A stretch of DNA of 64,000 nt from DATAUD01 sp036268455 (GTDB taxonomy: Bacteria > Verrucomicrobiota > Verrucomicrobiia > Limisphaerales > Palsa-1400), in NCBI GenBank assembly GCA_036268455.1, contig DATAUD010000025.1:1-64000 (forward strand), written 5' to 3'. This document shows positions 8,159 to 17,123 of the stretch, piece after piece. Every line of letters starts with the position of its first letter. Position 1 is the stretch's first letter. Both the position numbers and the translations under genes were made by a program. The notes under the pieces were generated by a model. That model saw only the letters and a list, made by a program, of their open reading frames with translations. It was not told the origin of the DNA and made no database searches.

Positions 8159-10639
8159 TTATTGGCTCTGCAGGTCTGCTTCTATTTCGTCGGTGGCGCC
8201 TTCGGCGAGGTTTAGGGACTGGGACCAGGGGCGGAAGCCTTCGGCTTGGACGGTGAGCAGGATATCTTCGCCGGGCAATAAAGAAGTCGAACGCCAGCGT
8301 CCGTCTTGTTGCTTTTCGAAATTTACATCACCGGAGTCTCCGTTGACCCAGTGCGGCGCGCGCACGTAGGGTTTTCTGCCGTCCGCGTACGTTGCCTGGC
8401 ACTTGAAAGCGGGAAGAGCGCCGCCGTCCGCCGCCACGGCCCGAACGAGAAGAACCGGGGCGTTGTAATACATGACTGAGATTTCATTGGTATCGTGATC
8501 GAGATTGGCAACCGTCATCTCGTTTTCGTTACGCCAGGGGGAATCGTTAGACCAACGATATCGAGTTGATTGGTGTTCGTTCACCATAAGTTGGAGCCGG
8601 ACGTCAGCCAAACCTTTCGGGACCTTTACCAGAATTCTGCCGTTTTGATCGGGACGGGCGTCCTCCCACCAGCCTGCATCGCCCACCCGGCCTGAAATAT
8701 TTACCTCGTGCGTCTTGTGTGGATTGCCGTGTCCGTCGAGTTGCTGAATGCCAATGACCACATGGGGAACCGCATGAATCTCGACGGATTGAGTGGCTTG
8801 CCCCGCCTGGATTTCCAACTTCTGATGCAAAAACACGTCTGGCACCGGATATCGAGCGCGATCCTGGGCGATGCTGTCGTGCGGGTACTCGCTGATCAAT
8901 AAATCGTACTCACCGACGGGAAGCGGCCCCGTGGCGAACTGGCCTTTCTCATCAGCGAGAGCGGAACGCGCCAGCGCGTCAATCACCGGCATGCCGATCT
9001 GCTTCTTGGCAGGGCCGCCGATGAGTTCAGCGTTCACCCAGACATTGCTTACGGGCGAACCATCGGCGTCGAATACCTGGCCGGAAAGGCGGACTCCATC
9101 TTCCAGCACGAATTGTCCGAGGTCGCCGCGCTGCTGATGGATCAGATGTGTCGAGGGAACGAAATCCTGGGGCAATAACCAAAGCACGGCTTCGCCGCCT
9201 TTGACCACGTTTATATGGAAGGAGCCAGCCGCGTCGGTATTCGTATCCGCGAATGAACCATACTCGGACATATCTGTTTTGACGGATTTCGAGTATGTGA
9301 GCACTTTTACGTTGGCGGCGGGCGAACCGTCCGGGCGCACTAACGTGCCGCTGATGTCTTCCGCGGGAGTCAAATCAAGATGCTGGAAAAACGGACGGTC
9401 GCCAAGGGATTCGTTGGTGCGGATCATGGTCAAGCTATAACCGTCCCAGGGCCTGGTGGCGTAGTTTGGGTGGGTAACCTCAAAATTCAAATACATCGCG
9501 CGGTTGGTGGATTCCTCGGGCGTCAATTGGAACTGGAATTGGCCATTCTCATCGGTCAAATGTTCAGTCTCCTCCAGCACGTGGTGTTCGGTGGAAGTGT
9601 AGATTTCGCGCCGCACCCGCACCGTGGCTCCGGGAATGGGATCCTCCGTGAATTTGTCAACAACTTTTCCGGTCAAGGACAAATTGTCCGCGGACGCGCC
9701 AGTCTCCGCCGGCGCGCTTGATTGCTCTTTGTGCTTGTGAGCGGAAAGGCCGTTCCCGGTCGGATTCGCAGCCATGCCAGCATCTGGCTTGGAGAGGCCA
9801 TTGGCGGCGGCTGATTGCGCCTGCGAACGAGAACTGAACCGACTTCCGGCGCTGACAAAAAGGATAATTAAAGCCAGCGAACCCGCCGTAAGTCCCGCGG
9901 CAAGTTTTACCTTTGCCCAGCGCCAGGCGCGGAGAGTCTCTTGCGCCAACGGCGGCAGCGTCAGGGAAGCAGATGCTGAAGAGGCCGCCAAGGCAATCTT
10001 CGTGACCGCCGATGCCGTTTCAGCGGGAGCGGCCCGCACCGTTTTTTCCGCCAACAACCCAACAAGGGCGGCGCCTCCCAGTCTCACACTCCGATGGACC
10101 AGAAAATCCCGCATCCTTTCCACAGCCCGGCTCACGCGCTTTTTGGCGGCATCTTCGCTAATGCCCAGGGATTCGCCGACTTTGTGCATGGTCGCTTTTT
10201 CGTAAAACCTCAGCAAAATCGCGGAGCGGTCGGCTTCGGGAAGAGTGGCCACTGCAAGATCAAGATGAGGCGCGAGTTGTTGCCAGAGCGTCTCGTCGTT
10301 CTCGGGAGAATTAGTATTGTAGATCATAGTGGAAGCGGTGGATTCCCGGTTTTTGCGCCGCTGTTCCGCGCGCTGGGCATGGGCTGCGACATGGCAGGTT
10401 GTCCGAAAGAGCCAGCCGCCCAGAATGGTGCCGGAGCGGATATCCCGCGCCTTGCAGGCCAGCAGGAGGAACACTGACTGGACCACATCCTCCGCCAGAT
10501 GAGGATCTCCCACGTGACGAAGGGCGACTGAGTGAACCCAGTCAAGGTGCCGCGTGACCAGTTTGGTAAACGCCGATTCCGAGCGGTTCATCGCGTAAGC
10601 CTGAAGCAATTCCCAATCGCTCATAGCGTGTGATGTCAT
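8159..10639 (-). CDS. ECF sigma factor fused to a membrane span and exported regulatory-like domains
   Basis: An 826-residue fusion. Residues about 10-95 match sigma-70 region 2 (HVGDPHLAEDVVQSVFLLLA is the core-binding helix). Residues about 125-182 match region 4 (LPEADRSAILLRFYEKATMHKVGESLGISEDAAKKRVSRA, a helix-turn-helix). A single hydrophobic span (about 246-265, KLAAGLTAGSLALIILFVSA) follows an arginine/tryptophan-rich stretch, placing the sigma part in the cytoplasm. Beyond a polar linker (266-318) come several beta-rich segments resembling carboxypeptidase-regulatory-like domains (starting SLTGKVVDKFTEDPIPGATV near 321, and similar GxVxDxxGxPxxxxxV patterns near 428 and 517). A free sigma factor is about 180 residues, so this is over four times longer. 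A start at residue 6 (10624) is possible. It presumably senses something outside the inner membrane. Confidence 0.85.
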   Translation of the reverse strand: MTSHAMSDWELLQAYAMNRSESAFTKLVTRHLDWVHSVALRHVGDPHLAEDVVQSVFLLLACKARDIRSGTILGGWLFRTTCHVAAHAQRAEQRRKNRESTASTMIYNTNSPENDETLWQQLAPHLDLAVATLPEADRSAILLRFYEKATMHKVGESLGISEDAAKKRVSRAVERMRDFLVHRSVRLGGAALVGLLAEKTVRAAPAETASAVTKIALAASSASASLTLPPLAQETLRAWRWAKVKLAAGLTAGSLALIILFVSAGSRFSSRSQAQSAAANGLSKPDAGMAANPTGNGLSAHKHKEQSSAPAETGASADNLSLTGKVVDKFTEDPIPGATVRVRREIYTSTEHHVLEETEHLTDENGQFQFQLTPEESTNRAMYLNFEVTHPNYATRPWDGYSLTMIRTNESLGDRPFFQHLDLTPAEDISGTLVRPDGSPAANVKVLTYSKSVKTDMSEYGSFADTNTDAAGSFHINVVKGGEAVLWLLPQDFVPSTHLIHQQRGDLGQFVLEDGVRLSGQVFDADGSPVSNVWVNAELIGGPAKKQIGMPVIDALARSALADEKGQFATGPLPVGEYDLLISEYPHDSIAQDRARYPVPDVFLHQKLEIQAGQATQSVEIHAVPHVVIGIQQLDGHGNPHKTHEVNISGRVGDAGWWEDARPDQNGRILVKVPKGLADVRLQLMVNEHQSTRYRWSNDSPWRNENEMTVANLDHDTNEISVMYYNAPVLLVRAVAADGGALPAFKCQATYADGRKPYVRAPHWVNGDSGDVNFEKQQDGRWRSTSLLPGEDILLTVQAEGFRPWSQSLNLAEGATDEIEADLQSQ

Positions 10640-10739
10640 TTAACTATAATTCCCGCCAAATGAAAAAGGAGACACTTTTTCAACCGAAGGGAAGAAATTG
10701 TTGGAGGCCGATCCCCGCTGTGCAATGGCCGTTGCTGGT

Positions 10740-12812
10740 TTAAGCGAGACCTCGAACCTGATCCGCCAGACGGCGGACGAGGCGTGGACGATCATTTTCA
10801 ACGATACCCGCCACCATAAGCTTCCATTTGGAAAAAGCGGGTTCGAAACTGTCGGAGGGTGACGGCTGGCCGGTTTCGACGGACGCGGCCATTCGTCGCA
10901 AGTAATCGGCGACGGCCATCCGCAGTTCGAACTCGGACGCCTTCGCCGACTGATCAAGGATTTGCCATTCCTCAATCTTCGTGCGCCTTAACAGAGCGGT
11001 GGCCATGAGGCCAAGCGATTGAACGTGTGAGGTAATGCGTTCAGCCAGGCAGGTTGCAAAATTTTTGGGGTTGTCAAACATGATATTCTCTATGGTCGCC
11101 TGCTCCGAGAGAACCATCACGCTATCCATGTCCCGGGAAAGAGTCTCATGCAACGACTTCGTCTTTTGGGTTTCCATGTCAGAACCGGCTTGTGGAAGAC
11201 AAACCAGTTGCGAGAGCGTCCGCAACACTCGGGCCAGGGTTGCCCGCAACTGGTCCGCGGAGTGTTCCGGCCAGACATACCGGAACATGATCGCTGAAAC
11301 GAAGGTTCCAAGAAGAATGCCCGCCAATCGGTCGCGGATGGTCGTCAAATTCACATCAGGCTCAAAACCTTGAAAAATGCTCAAGTAAAAAGCGAACGCA
11401 AATTGCAACCCAGCATAGGAGATTCGTTCCGTGCCGCCCGCAATCCATCCCGCCAGCGCCGATCCAGCCACCGTAAGAAGCACAAGCGAAGTGATGCTCA
11501 CCATATGGGGAAGAAGGAAGAAGAGCGCCAGATAGCCCGCCAGTCCGCCAGCGAGACATCCAAAGAATCGCAACCAACTTTTGTAAATCGTCGCCCCGGT
11601 ATTACCCAGGGAAATAAAAGCGCAGGTGACAAACGAAGTGCTGATTCCCGGCCAATGTAATGCGCTGTACAAAATATAACATATCATCGCCGAAAAACTA
11701 ACCTTCAAGGCGAACCGCGCGTGAGCTGGATTGGAAAAGGCGTCAGGGCTAAACAACGGCTTCTTCTCCTTCCAAAGCTTGGTGGATGAATAGTCAGAAT
11801 GGCCGCCGATCATCGTGTCGCGAAACGATTCGATAGCGAACGCGACTTCGCGCAATTGCGGAAGCGCCGGACGTTGTGCCGGGACTTTGCGCGAAAACAA
11901 AATCCTTTGCTTCTCAGGCAAAAGAAGTCTGAGGCGCTGAATCTCGGCCAGCAAAGTTTTGGCTTGAAGGATATCATCGGCCGAAAGGGGTTGCGGTTCC
12001 CTGAATTCCAACGCCGCGGCAGCATTGGCCAGGTGTGAGGCCGCGGAAATGGTTTCCACGAGGAACGGATGCCTGCCCCTGAGCGATGGCTCCTTCATCT
12101 CGGCGAAGTGGAGAAGTCCGAACATCTGTGTGCCGCCTCTGGTCGCCAGGTTCAGCAGAGCCTGGTTGGTTTGGCCGCCCGCCGAACCTTCTTTGATAAC
12201 TCGACGCAAGGCTGTCTCCGCCGCATTAAGACGCTGCCCCAGACCCTGGACTAGCGCGGTCCAGGGATCGGACGGCAGCAGCAATTGATTGATAAAGACG
12301 GTCAGCGCAATCGGGTAAATAACCGCGACCCACAACCAGAGCTCATTGCGAACAAGGATCTCGGTATTCGGCGCCTCCTCGCCAATCGTCAGCATCAAGG
12401 CGCTAAAAAAGCCCACCGCGAATCCGAGCGGACCCACCACGAAGGTTCGCGATAAAAACATCGCGCCGAAAATCAAGCACGCCATTATGGGAATCCGCGC
12501 CTCCGGGTAATCAAACGTCCATGTGTAAAGCAGAAGATTGATGATGGTGGCAATGGTCACGCCCACAATCATCAACACACCCGTAAACAGCGTGAGCACG
12601 CGATTCTCTTTGGTGACAAAAAAACAGAAGAACACTGAAAACGCCGCTTCCGGAACCCGCAAAGACATGGAAATAACGGTCACGATGGCAGCCGTCACCA
12701 CCAGCCGTATCGTCATCGATTTGCGACCCGGAAAAGGCGCGAGCTCACGTTCCAGCCACACCAGCCATGCCGGACGAAAATTACCCGGGCTTTCCAGAGC
12801 GACGGAACTCAT
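10740..12812 (-). CDS. FUSC-family efflux pump (MdtO/AaeB-like)
   Basis: A 690-residue inner-membrane protein with two blocks of membrane helices (about residues 35-175 and 385-505) separated by a long cytoplasmic helical region, and a cytoplasmic tail. This is the layout of fusaric-acid-resistance/aromatic-acid exporters. The ATG overlaps the TGA of the HlyD-type gene (ATGA at 12809-12812), so the two are translationally coupled. With the adaptor, the YtcA-like lipoprotein and the TolC-like channel it completes a tripartite exporter. Substrates of such pumps are often aromatic acids or dyes; the substrate here is unknown. The C-terminal half contains the conserved YTSALHWPGIS-like entry to the second helix block. 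Confidence 0.85.
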   Translation of the reverse strand: MSSVALESPGNFRPAWLVWLERELAPFPGRKSMTIRLVVTAAIVTVISMSLRVPEAAFSVFFCFFVTKENRVLTLFTGVLMIVGVTIATIINLLLYTWTFDYPEARIPIMACLIFGAMFLSRTFVVGPLGFAVGFFSALMLTIGEEAPNTEILVRNELWLWVAVIYPIALTVFINQLLLPSDPWTALVQGLGQRLNAAETALRRVIKEGSAGGQTNQALLNLATRGGTQMFGLLHFAEMKEPSLRGRHPFLVETISAASHLANAAAALEFREPQPLSADDILQAKTLLAEIQRLRLLLPEKQRILFSRKVPAQRPALPQLREVAFAIESFRDTMIGGHSDYSSTKLWKEKKPLFSPDAFSNPAHARFALKVSFSAMICYILYSALHWPGISTSFVTCAFISLGNTGATIYKSWLRFFGCLAGGLAGYLALFFLLPHMVSITSLVLLTVAGSALAGWIAGGTERISYAGLQFAFAFYLSIFQGFEPDVNLTTIRDRLAGILLGTFVSAIMFRYVWPEHSADQLRATLARVLRTLSQLVCLPQAGSDMETQKTKSLHETLSRDMDSVMVLSEQATIENIMFDNPKNFATCLAERITSHVQSLGLMATALLRRTKIEEWQILDQSAKASEFELRMAVADYLRRMAASVETGQPSPSDSFEPAFSKWKLMVAGIVENDRPRLVRRLADQVRGLA

Positions 12813-13900
12813 TTGATGACGGCGACGGCGGAAGCCCCGATCCGGAATAATTCAGGGTCGGCGTTTTCAACTTCGATGCGAACCGGGAACCGCTGGGCAA
12901 TATGGACCCAGTTCAACTCGCGCGGCACCGAGGGAACGCCGGAGTTGATATTAATTTCGTCATCAGACTGCACGGCCCATCCTATGCCTTGCACTTTACC
13001 TGTGAAATGCCTGCTGGGGGCCGACATGAGATAGACGTCCGCCAAAGAGCCGTTGGTCATATGCCGAAGCTCGCCTTCGCGATAATTCGCGATGACATAC
13101 CAATGTCGCAAATCCAGCAATGAAAAGACAGGGACGCGCTCGCTGGCATAGGCGCCGACGGACAAATTAAGATTGATGACCTTGCCGGGAAACGGCGCGA
13201 CGATTTTGCAGTAAGAGAGGTCGAGTTCGGCCAGGTTTAGCGCGGCGGCGGCGCCCGGACGTTGCGCCTGCAAGGTTGCCAGGGCGCTCAAGGTAGTTTT
13301 GGCCTGGTTCAATTGCTGTTCTTCCGTGGCCAGCAAGGCGGCGGCAACTTTCACCGCGGTTTCCGCGCGGTCCACATCATCCGCCGTGGCAAAACCTTTG
13401 GGCAACAGCGGCTGAATCCGTTTGAGTGTGTCCACGGCCTGCTTTTCCTGCGCTTTCGCCTGCTCGACTCCTGCCTCGGCCGCTTTAACCTGGTATCTCA
13501 GATTCTCGTCTTGCGAGCGCGCGACCTCGATCTCCTGATCCAACGCCGACAGCGCGGATTTGGCTTTATCCACTTGTTGCTGGTAGTCCGCGGGATCGAT
13601 CTCGAACAGCACGTCGCCTTCCTTGACCGCCTGGTTATCTTGCACATTCAGCCTGATGATTGGGCCGCTGACACGCGGCGCAACTCCAATGACGTTTGCT
13701 TCCGCGATTGCATCGTCAGTCCGGGGGTGATGCTCGATAATGTCCCAGACAAAAAGCGTCAACACACACGCCGCGAGGATAAGAATGATGCCAATGATTC
13801 GTCCCGCTATTTTGCGCCATTCATTCTCGTTCTCTGGCGGCTTCGTATCAACAGAGCCGCTGGAAACGCCCGGACTATTTGCGGGAGGTGAGTCAGACAT
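12809..13900 (-). CDS. HlyD-family membrane fusion protein (MdtN/EmrA-like)
   Basis: A 363-residue periplasmic adaptor. One N-terminal span (about residues 31-50, IIGIILILAACVLTLFVWDI) anchors it. After it come a beta-barrel/lipoyl half-motif (VIGVAPRVSGPIIRLNVQDNQAVKEGDVLFEIDP), a long alpha-helical hairpin (about 110-215, alanine and glutamine rich) and the second lipoyl half (LDLSYCKIVAPFPGKVINLNLSVGAYA). It should bridge the FUSC pump and the TolC-like channel. It starts 4 bases after the stop of the YtcA-like gene and overlaps the pump gene by 4 bases. Confidence 0.9.
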   Translation of the reverse strand: MSDSPPANSPGVSSGSVDTKPPENENEWRKIAGRIIGIILILAACVLTLFVWDIIEHHPRTDDAIAEANVIGVAPRVSGPIIRLNVQDNQAVKEGDVLFEIDPADYQQQVDKAKSALSALDQEIEVARSQDENLRYQVKAAEAGVEQAKAQEKQAVDTLKRIQPLLPKGFATADDVDRAETAVKVAAALLATEEQQLNQAKTTLSALATLQAQRPGAAAALNLAELDLSYCKIVAPFPGKVINLNLSVGAYASERVPVFSLLDLRHWYVIANYREGELRHMTNGSLADVYLMSAPSRHFTGKVQGIGWAVQSDDEININSGVPSVPRELNWVHIAQRFPVRIEVENADPELFRIGASAVAVIK

Positions 13901-13904
13901 AGGC

Positions 13905-14180
13905 TTAATTCCTGAAAAACAACAGCCAAAGAGCCAGTGTGAATAATTCCAACATGGAAATATAGACCAGCGGGGCTGGACGCAAATGGCTATTGATCTT
14001 CAGCCCAACAAAAATCTGACGCGTGATCAAAGTTAGAGCGAGGCCCAGCACGATACAAATGATCCATGCCGGAAAATACGAGCCAAGAATGTCAACTGTG
14101 GGCGAATGATCATTGGCCGAACAACCACTCAATGACAACCCGATGGCCACGCAAATGAATTTGATTCTTGCCGATTGCAT
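13905..14180 (-). CDS. ytcA: YtcA-like small lipoprotein
   Basis: A 91-residue protein with an N-terminal lipobox (VAIGLSLSGC, predicted lipidated Cys20) and two further hydrophobic spans (AWIICIVLGLALTLITRQIF and YISMLELFTLALWLLFF). The ATG at 14180 is chosen because it overlaps the TAA of the upstream channel gene (TAATG) and gives the clean lipobox; an ATG at 14195 is in the same frame. In E. coli, ytcA lies beside mdtNOP, which encode a HlyD adaptor, a FUSC pump and an outer-membrane factor. The same four-gene set is present here, which supports the call. The role of YtcA proteins is not established. Confidence 0.8.
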   Translation of the reverse strand: MQSARIKFICVAIGLSLSGCSANDHSPTVDILGSYFPAWIICIVLGLALTLITRQIFVGLKINSHLRPAPLVYISMLELFTLALWLLFFRN

Positions 14181-15706
14181 TAGTGTTTGGTCCACGTAGG
14201 TGGCGGCGCCGGTTTTGCCAGGTCGCCAACGCTTAGGGCCAGAGTAACCTTGCTGGTGTAAACGGAAGATCGCGCGCTTACTACTGTGGTTTGGGCCGTG
14301 GCTAGATTGCGCTGCGCAATCTCAACATTGACATAGGTCCCAAGCCCGTTCTTATAAGATTCCAAAGTCGCATCAAATGCCGTTTGGGCAGCCGAAAACA
14401 GAACTTCCGCCGCATCCTGTTTCCGTAACGCGGTTTTCAAGTCATTGTAAGCTTTTATTACCTCTTCAGTGGCATGGTCGCGGCTATCGATCAGGTCGCT
14501 TCTAGCCGCCCTAACTTGCGCTTCGGCAATGCGAAGATTATCCCGCCGCGTAAACCCGTCAAAAATTGGCAATTCAATCGCCAGGCCCGCGCTATAAACC
14601 GGTTTGCTGTTCCCGAAATAAGGCGAGTTGAACGCGCTGACGTCCAACTTTGACCAACCGGCGGCCGCATCGAGCGAAAGTTTGGGATAGTAAGCCGCGC
14701 GCGCCCCGCGCGCCGCCGCCTGGCTGGCCTTCAGGCCGGCCAATTTGACCAGCAGATCAGTGCGCTGGGAAAGCGCGCGGTTAATCAAATCATCCAATGC
14801 CTCATGCAGATCATTCTCGACTGGCTTTTCGGGAATTGCGGCCACATGAATCTGCGTGGCGGGAAAGATCCCCAAAGCATCCATCAACGCCACTTGGGCG
14901 TCGTCGAGGGATCCCTGAGCCGCTTCAAGATCGTAATCGGCCTGGGCCAATTCCTGTTTCGCCTGAAGCGCATCCTGTGTCGTTCCCAGCCCGTTTTCCA
15001 AACGCGCGTTGGCTGAATCGGCGACGATCTGGGCCGCCTTCAACGTGCTTTGCGCGGCTTCAACCTGCTGCCGCGAAGTGTTATAGACGTAAAAATCCTC
15101 AGTGACGGCAAAGACAACTTTTTGATGAGTGGCATTAAAGTTCACATTGGCGCTCATTAACTTTTGCCTTGCCTCGGCGACCGCCGCCTTTCGACCGCCA
15201 AAATCCAACAGAAGCCAATGCAAATCAAGCCCGACATTTTCCTCGAATGCGTCAGCGACAAAGACGGAATCAATGGCGGTCAATGCGTGTGCAAAGTCTT
15301 CGCTGGCGACAGCGGCCAAATAGGGATAGTAGGCGCTTTTGCTCAACCCGACGGCCTCGGCTTGGGCGCGCGCTTGCTCCCACGCCACACGTGTCTCTGG
15401 ATGGCTGCGCTGTGCTATGTCAATCAACTCCGGCAAATCGTAGGTTTTTTCAGGATCAGTGGGGACGGCATTGGAATTGTTCCGCCCGATTTGCGACAAT
15501 TCCCGCTCATAGTCGCCCAACATTGGCGGGGACCACGGTTTGTCAGGCGCTGGAGGCGCCGTATCCTGGCCGCATAGTGATTGTTGGAGTAGAAAAAACA
15601 GGCAGCCAGCAAAAGAAAGCCAAAGTTTTGCCGGCCATCGCATCCACCGTAAACTCGTTATGTTCAACCGCATTGCGGAGTTCTTGCTGTGCCTTTGCAG
15701 CTTCAA
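14180..15706 (-). CDS. TolC-family outer-membrane efflux channel (MdtP-like)
   Basis: Up to 508 residues. ATG starts at 15673 (MRLNITSLRWMRWPAKLW) or 15643 are more plausible than 15706, because either gives a signal ending at about SLCG. The body has the two-fold alpha-helical repeat of outer-membrane efflux proteins, with alanine/glutamine-rich coiled helices and a conserved turn in each half (IAQRSHPETRVAWEQARAQA near residue 95, and GLKASQAAARGARAAYYPKL in the second half). It is the first gene of the efflux operon, and its stop overlaps the next start. Leading with the outer-membrane component differs from E. coli mdtNOP, where it is last. Confidence 0.88.
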   Translation of the reverse strand: MKLQRHSKNSAMRLNITSLRWMRWPAKLWLSFAGCLFFLLQQSLCGQDTAPPAPDKPWSPPMLGDYERELSQIGRNNSNAVPTDPEKTYDLPELIDIAQRSHPETRVAWEQARAQAEAVGLSKSAYYPYLAAVASEDFAHALTAIDSVFVADAFEENVGLDLHWLLLDFGGRKAAVAEARQKLMSANVNFNATHQKVVFAVTEDFYVYNTSRQQVEAAQSTLKAAQIVADSANARLENGLGTTQDALQAKQELAQADYDLEAAQGSLDDAQVALMDALGIFPATQIHVAAIPEKPVENDLHEALDDLINRALSQRTDLLVKLAGLKASQAAARGARAAYYPKLSLDAAAGWSKLDVSAFNSPYFGNSKPVYSAGLAIELPIFDGFTRRDNLRIAEAQVRAARSDLIDSRDHATEEVIKAYNDLKTALRKQDAAEVLFSAAQTAFDATLESYKNGLGTYVNVEIAQRNLATAQTTVVSARSSVYTSKVTLALSVGDLAKPAPPPTWTKH

Positions 15707-15995
15707 AAATGAGCGGAGGCATGCCCTGCATCCGCTTTGCCGGCGGAAAACTGCCGCACACCATAAAACTAATCAAGCCACAGTTAAGGTAGTGATTATG
15801 GGGTCTGCCAATAACAGCCAGCGGTTCAATCGAGCGGTGTCGCCGTGATCACCGTTCCAATTCGGACAAATCAAATTTCAATGGTCCGAAGGGGCAAATA
15901 AAATCTCTTGTAGGGGTTTGCCTTTCAAAAGAATTACAGAACTGCCTTACAGACAACTCCTCTTTTGCCTGATAGCCTTTGATTTAGTTCAGTCC

Positions 15996-17117
15996 ATGAA
16001 ACTGCTCAACTTATTGGCGTTTGCGCTGGCTTGCGACGCGGGCGCCCCCTTCGCCGCGCCCGCGGGTCAAATGCCGCCGATCCGGACGGTTTTTATCATG
16101 ATGTTCGAGAACAAGGATTGGTCGGACATTGTGGGGAACACGAATTGCTCTTATATCAACAGCCTGCTGCCGAGGGCCTCGTACTGCGAGCAGTACTATA
16201 CCCCGCCGGGAAACCATCCAAGTGAGCCGAATTATCTATGGCTTGAGGCGGGGACGAATTTTGGAATTTCCGACGATAATCCGCCGGCGATCAATTCGCA
16301 GAAGACGACGAATCATCTGGTGACGCTCCTCAATAACGCCGGGATTTCGTGGAAGACGTATCAGGAGGGAATCTCGGGGACTTGCCTGCCGCTTTCGATC
16401 ATCGGCACGAATTACGATCCGAAGCATGATCCGTTTGTGTTTTTTGACGATGACACGGGGACTAATGATCCGAATTACGCTTATGGGATCGCCCATGTGC
16501 GGCCTTTCGGCGAGCTTGCGGGGGATTTGGCGAGCAATACCGTGGCGCGTTATAATCTGATCACTCCGGACCTTTGCGATGACGGGCACGATTGCCCGCT
16601 GAACCAGAGTGATTGGTGGCTTTCGCAACAATTGCCGCTGATCCTGGCCTCACCGGCTTACACCAATAACGGGGCGGTCTTTATTTGCTGGGATGAAGGG
16701 CTTAATGAGAGCGACGGGCCTATTGGGATGATTGTGCTTTCGCCGTTGGCCCGTGGAGGAGGATACCATAATAACATCCACTACGATCACGGCTCGACGC
16801 TGCGGACGTTTCAGGAGATTTTTCATGTGGGGCCGTTTCTCAATGCGGCGGCCAATGCGACGGATTTGAGCGATCTGTTTGGGGTGCCGCAGACGATCAG
16901 CGGGCTTACGAGTGCGTTTGGGGATTTTCAGTTGACTGTCAGCGGAGTGATTCCCAATCACGCGTACGTGATTGAATGCTCGACGGACTTGGTGAAATGG
17001 ACGCGGATGACTACAAATTTGAGCCTTTCGAGTTCATTTCAATACACGGACGGGGGAGCCTTCGCGGTCCCGCAGCGCTTCTACCGAATTCAGCCGATAC
17101 TCCCAGCTCAGCCGTGA
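15996..17117 (+). CDS. Secreted phosphoesterase (acid phosphatase/phospholipase C superfamily)
   Basis: A 373-residue exported hydrolase. The ATG at 15996 gives a signal peptide (MKLLNLLAFALACDAGAPFA); an in-frame start at 15918 is less likely. The N-terminal metal motif IRTVFIMMFENKDWSDIVG, the PNYLWLEAG stretch and the later ICWDEG...LSPLARGG and YDHGSTLRTFQEIF segments are those of the phosphoesterase family that includes AcpA-like acid phosphatases and phospholipase C. Metal-binding residues should be the Glu-Asn pair and the Asp/His of the last motifs. The last ~54 residues (YVIECSTDLVKWTRM...FYRIQP) form the C-terminal module also seen at the ends of the 984- and 3106-residue proteins. 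It is convergent with the giant gene (6-base gap). Confidence 0.85.
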   Translation: MKLLNLLAFALACDAGAPFAAPAGQMPPIRTVFIMMFENKDWSDIVGNTNCSYINSLLPRASYCEQYYTPPGNHPSEPNYLWLEAGTNFGISDDNPPAINSQKTTNHLVTLLNNAGISWKTYQEGISGTCLPLSIIGTNYDPKHDPFVFFDDDTGTNDPNYAYGIAHVRPFGELAGDLASNTVARYNLITPDLCDDGHDCPLNQSDWWLSQQLPLILASPAYTNNGAVFICWDEGLNESDGPIGMIVLSPLARGGGYHNNIHYDHGSTLRTFQEIFHVGPFLNAAANATDLSDLFGVPQTISGLTSAFGDFQLTVSGVIPNHAYVIECSTDLVKWTRMTTNLSLSSSFQYTDGGAFAVPQRFYRIQPILPAQP

Positions 17118-17123
17118 TGTAGG

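Noticed and set aside
15674..15995. Possible small gene between the efflux operon and the phosphoesterase
   Set aside because: Short ORFs on both strands have no recognisable family or ribosome-binding site; the ~320 bases are better read as a divergent promoter region, though no clear promoter was seen.
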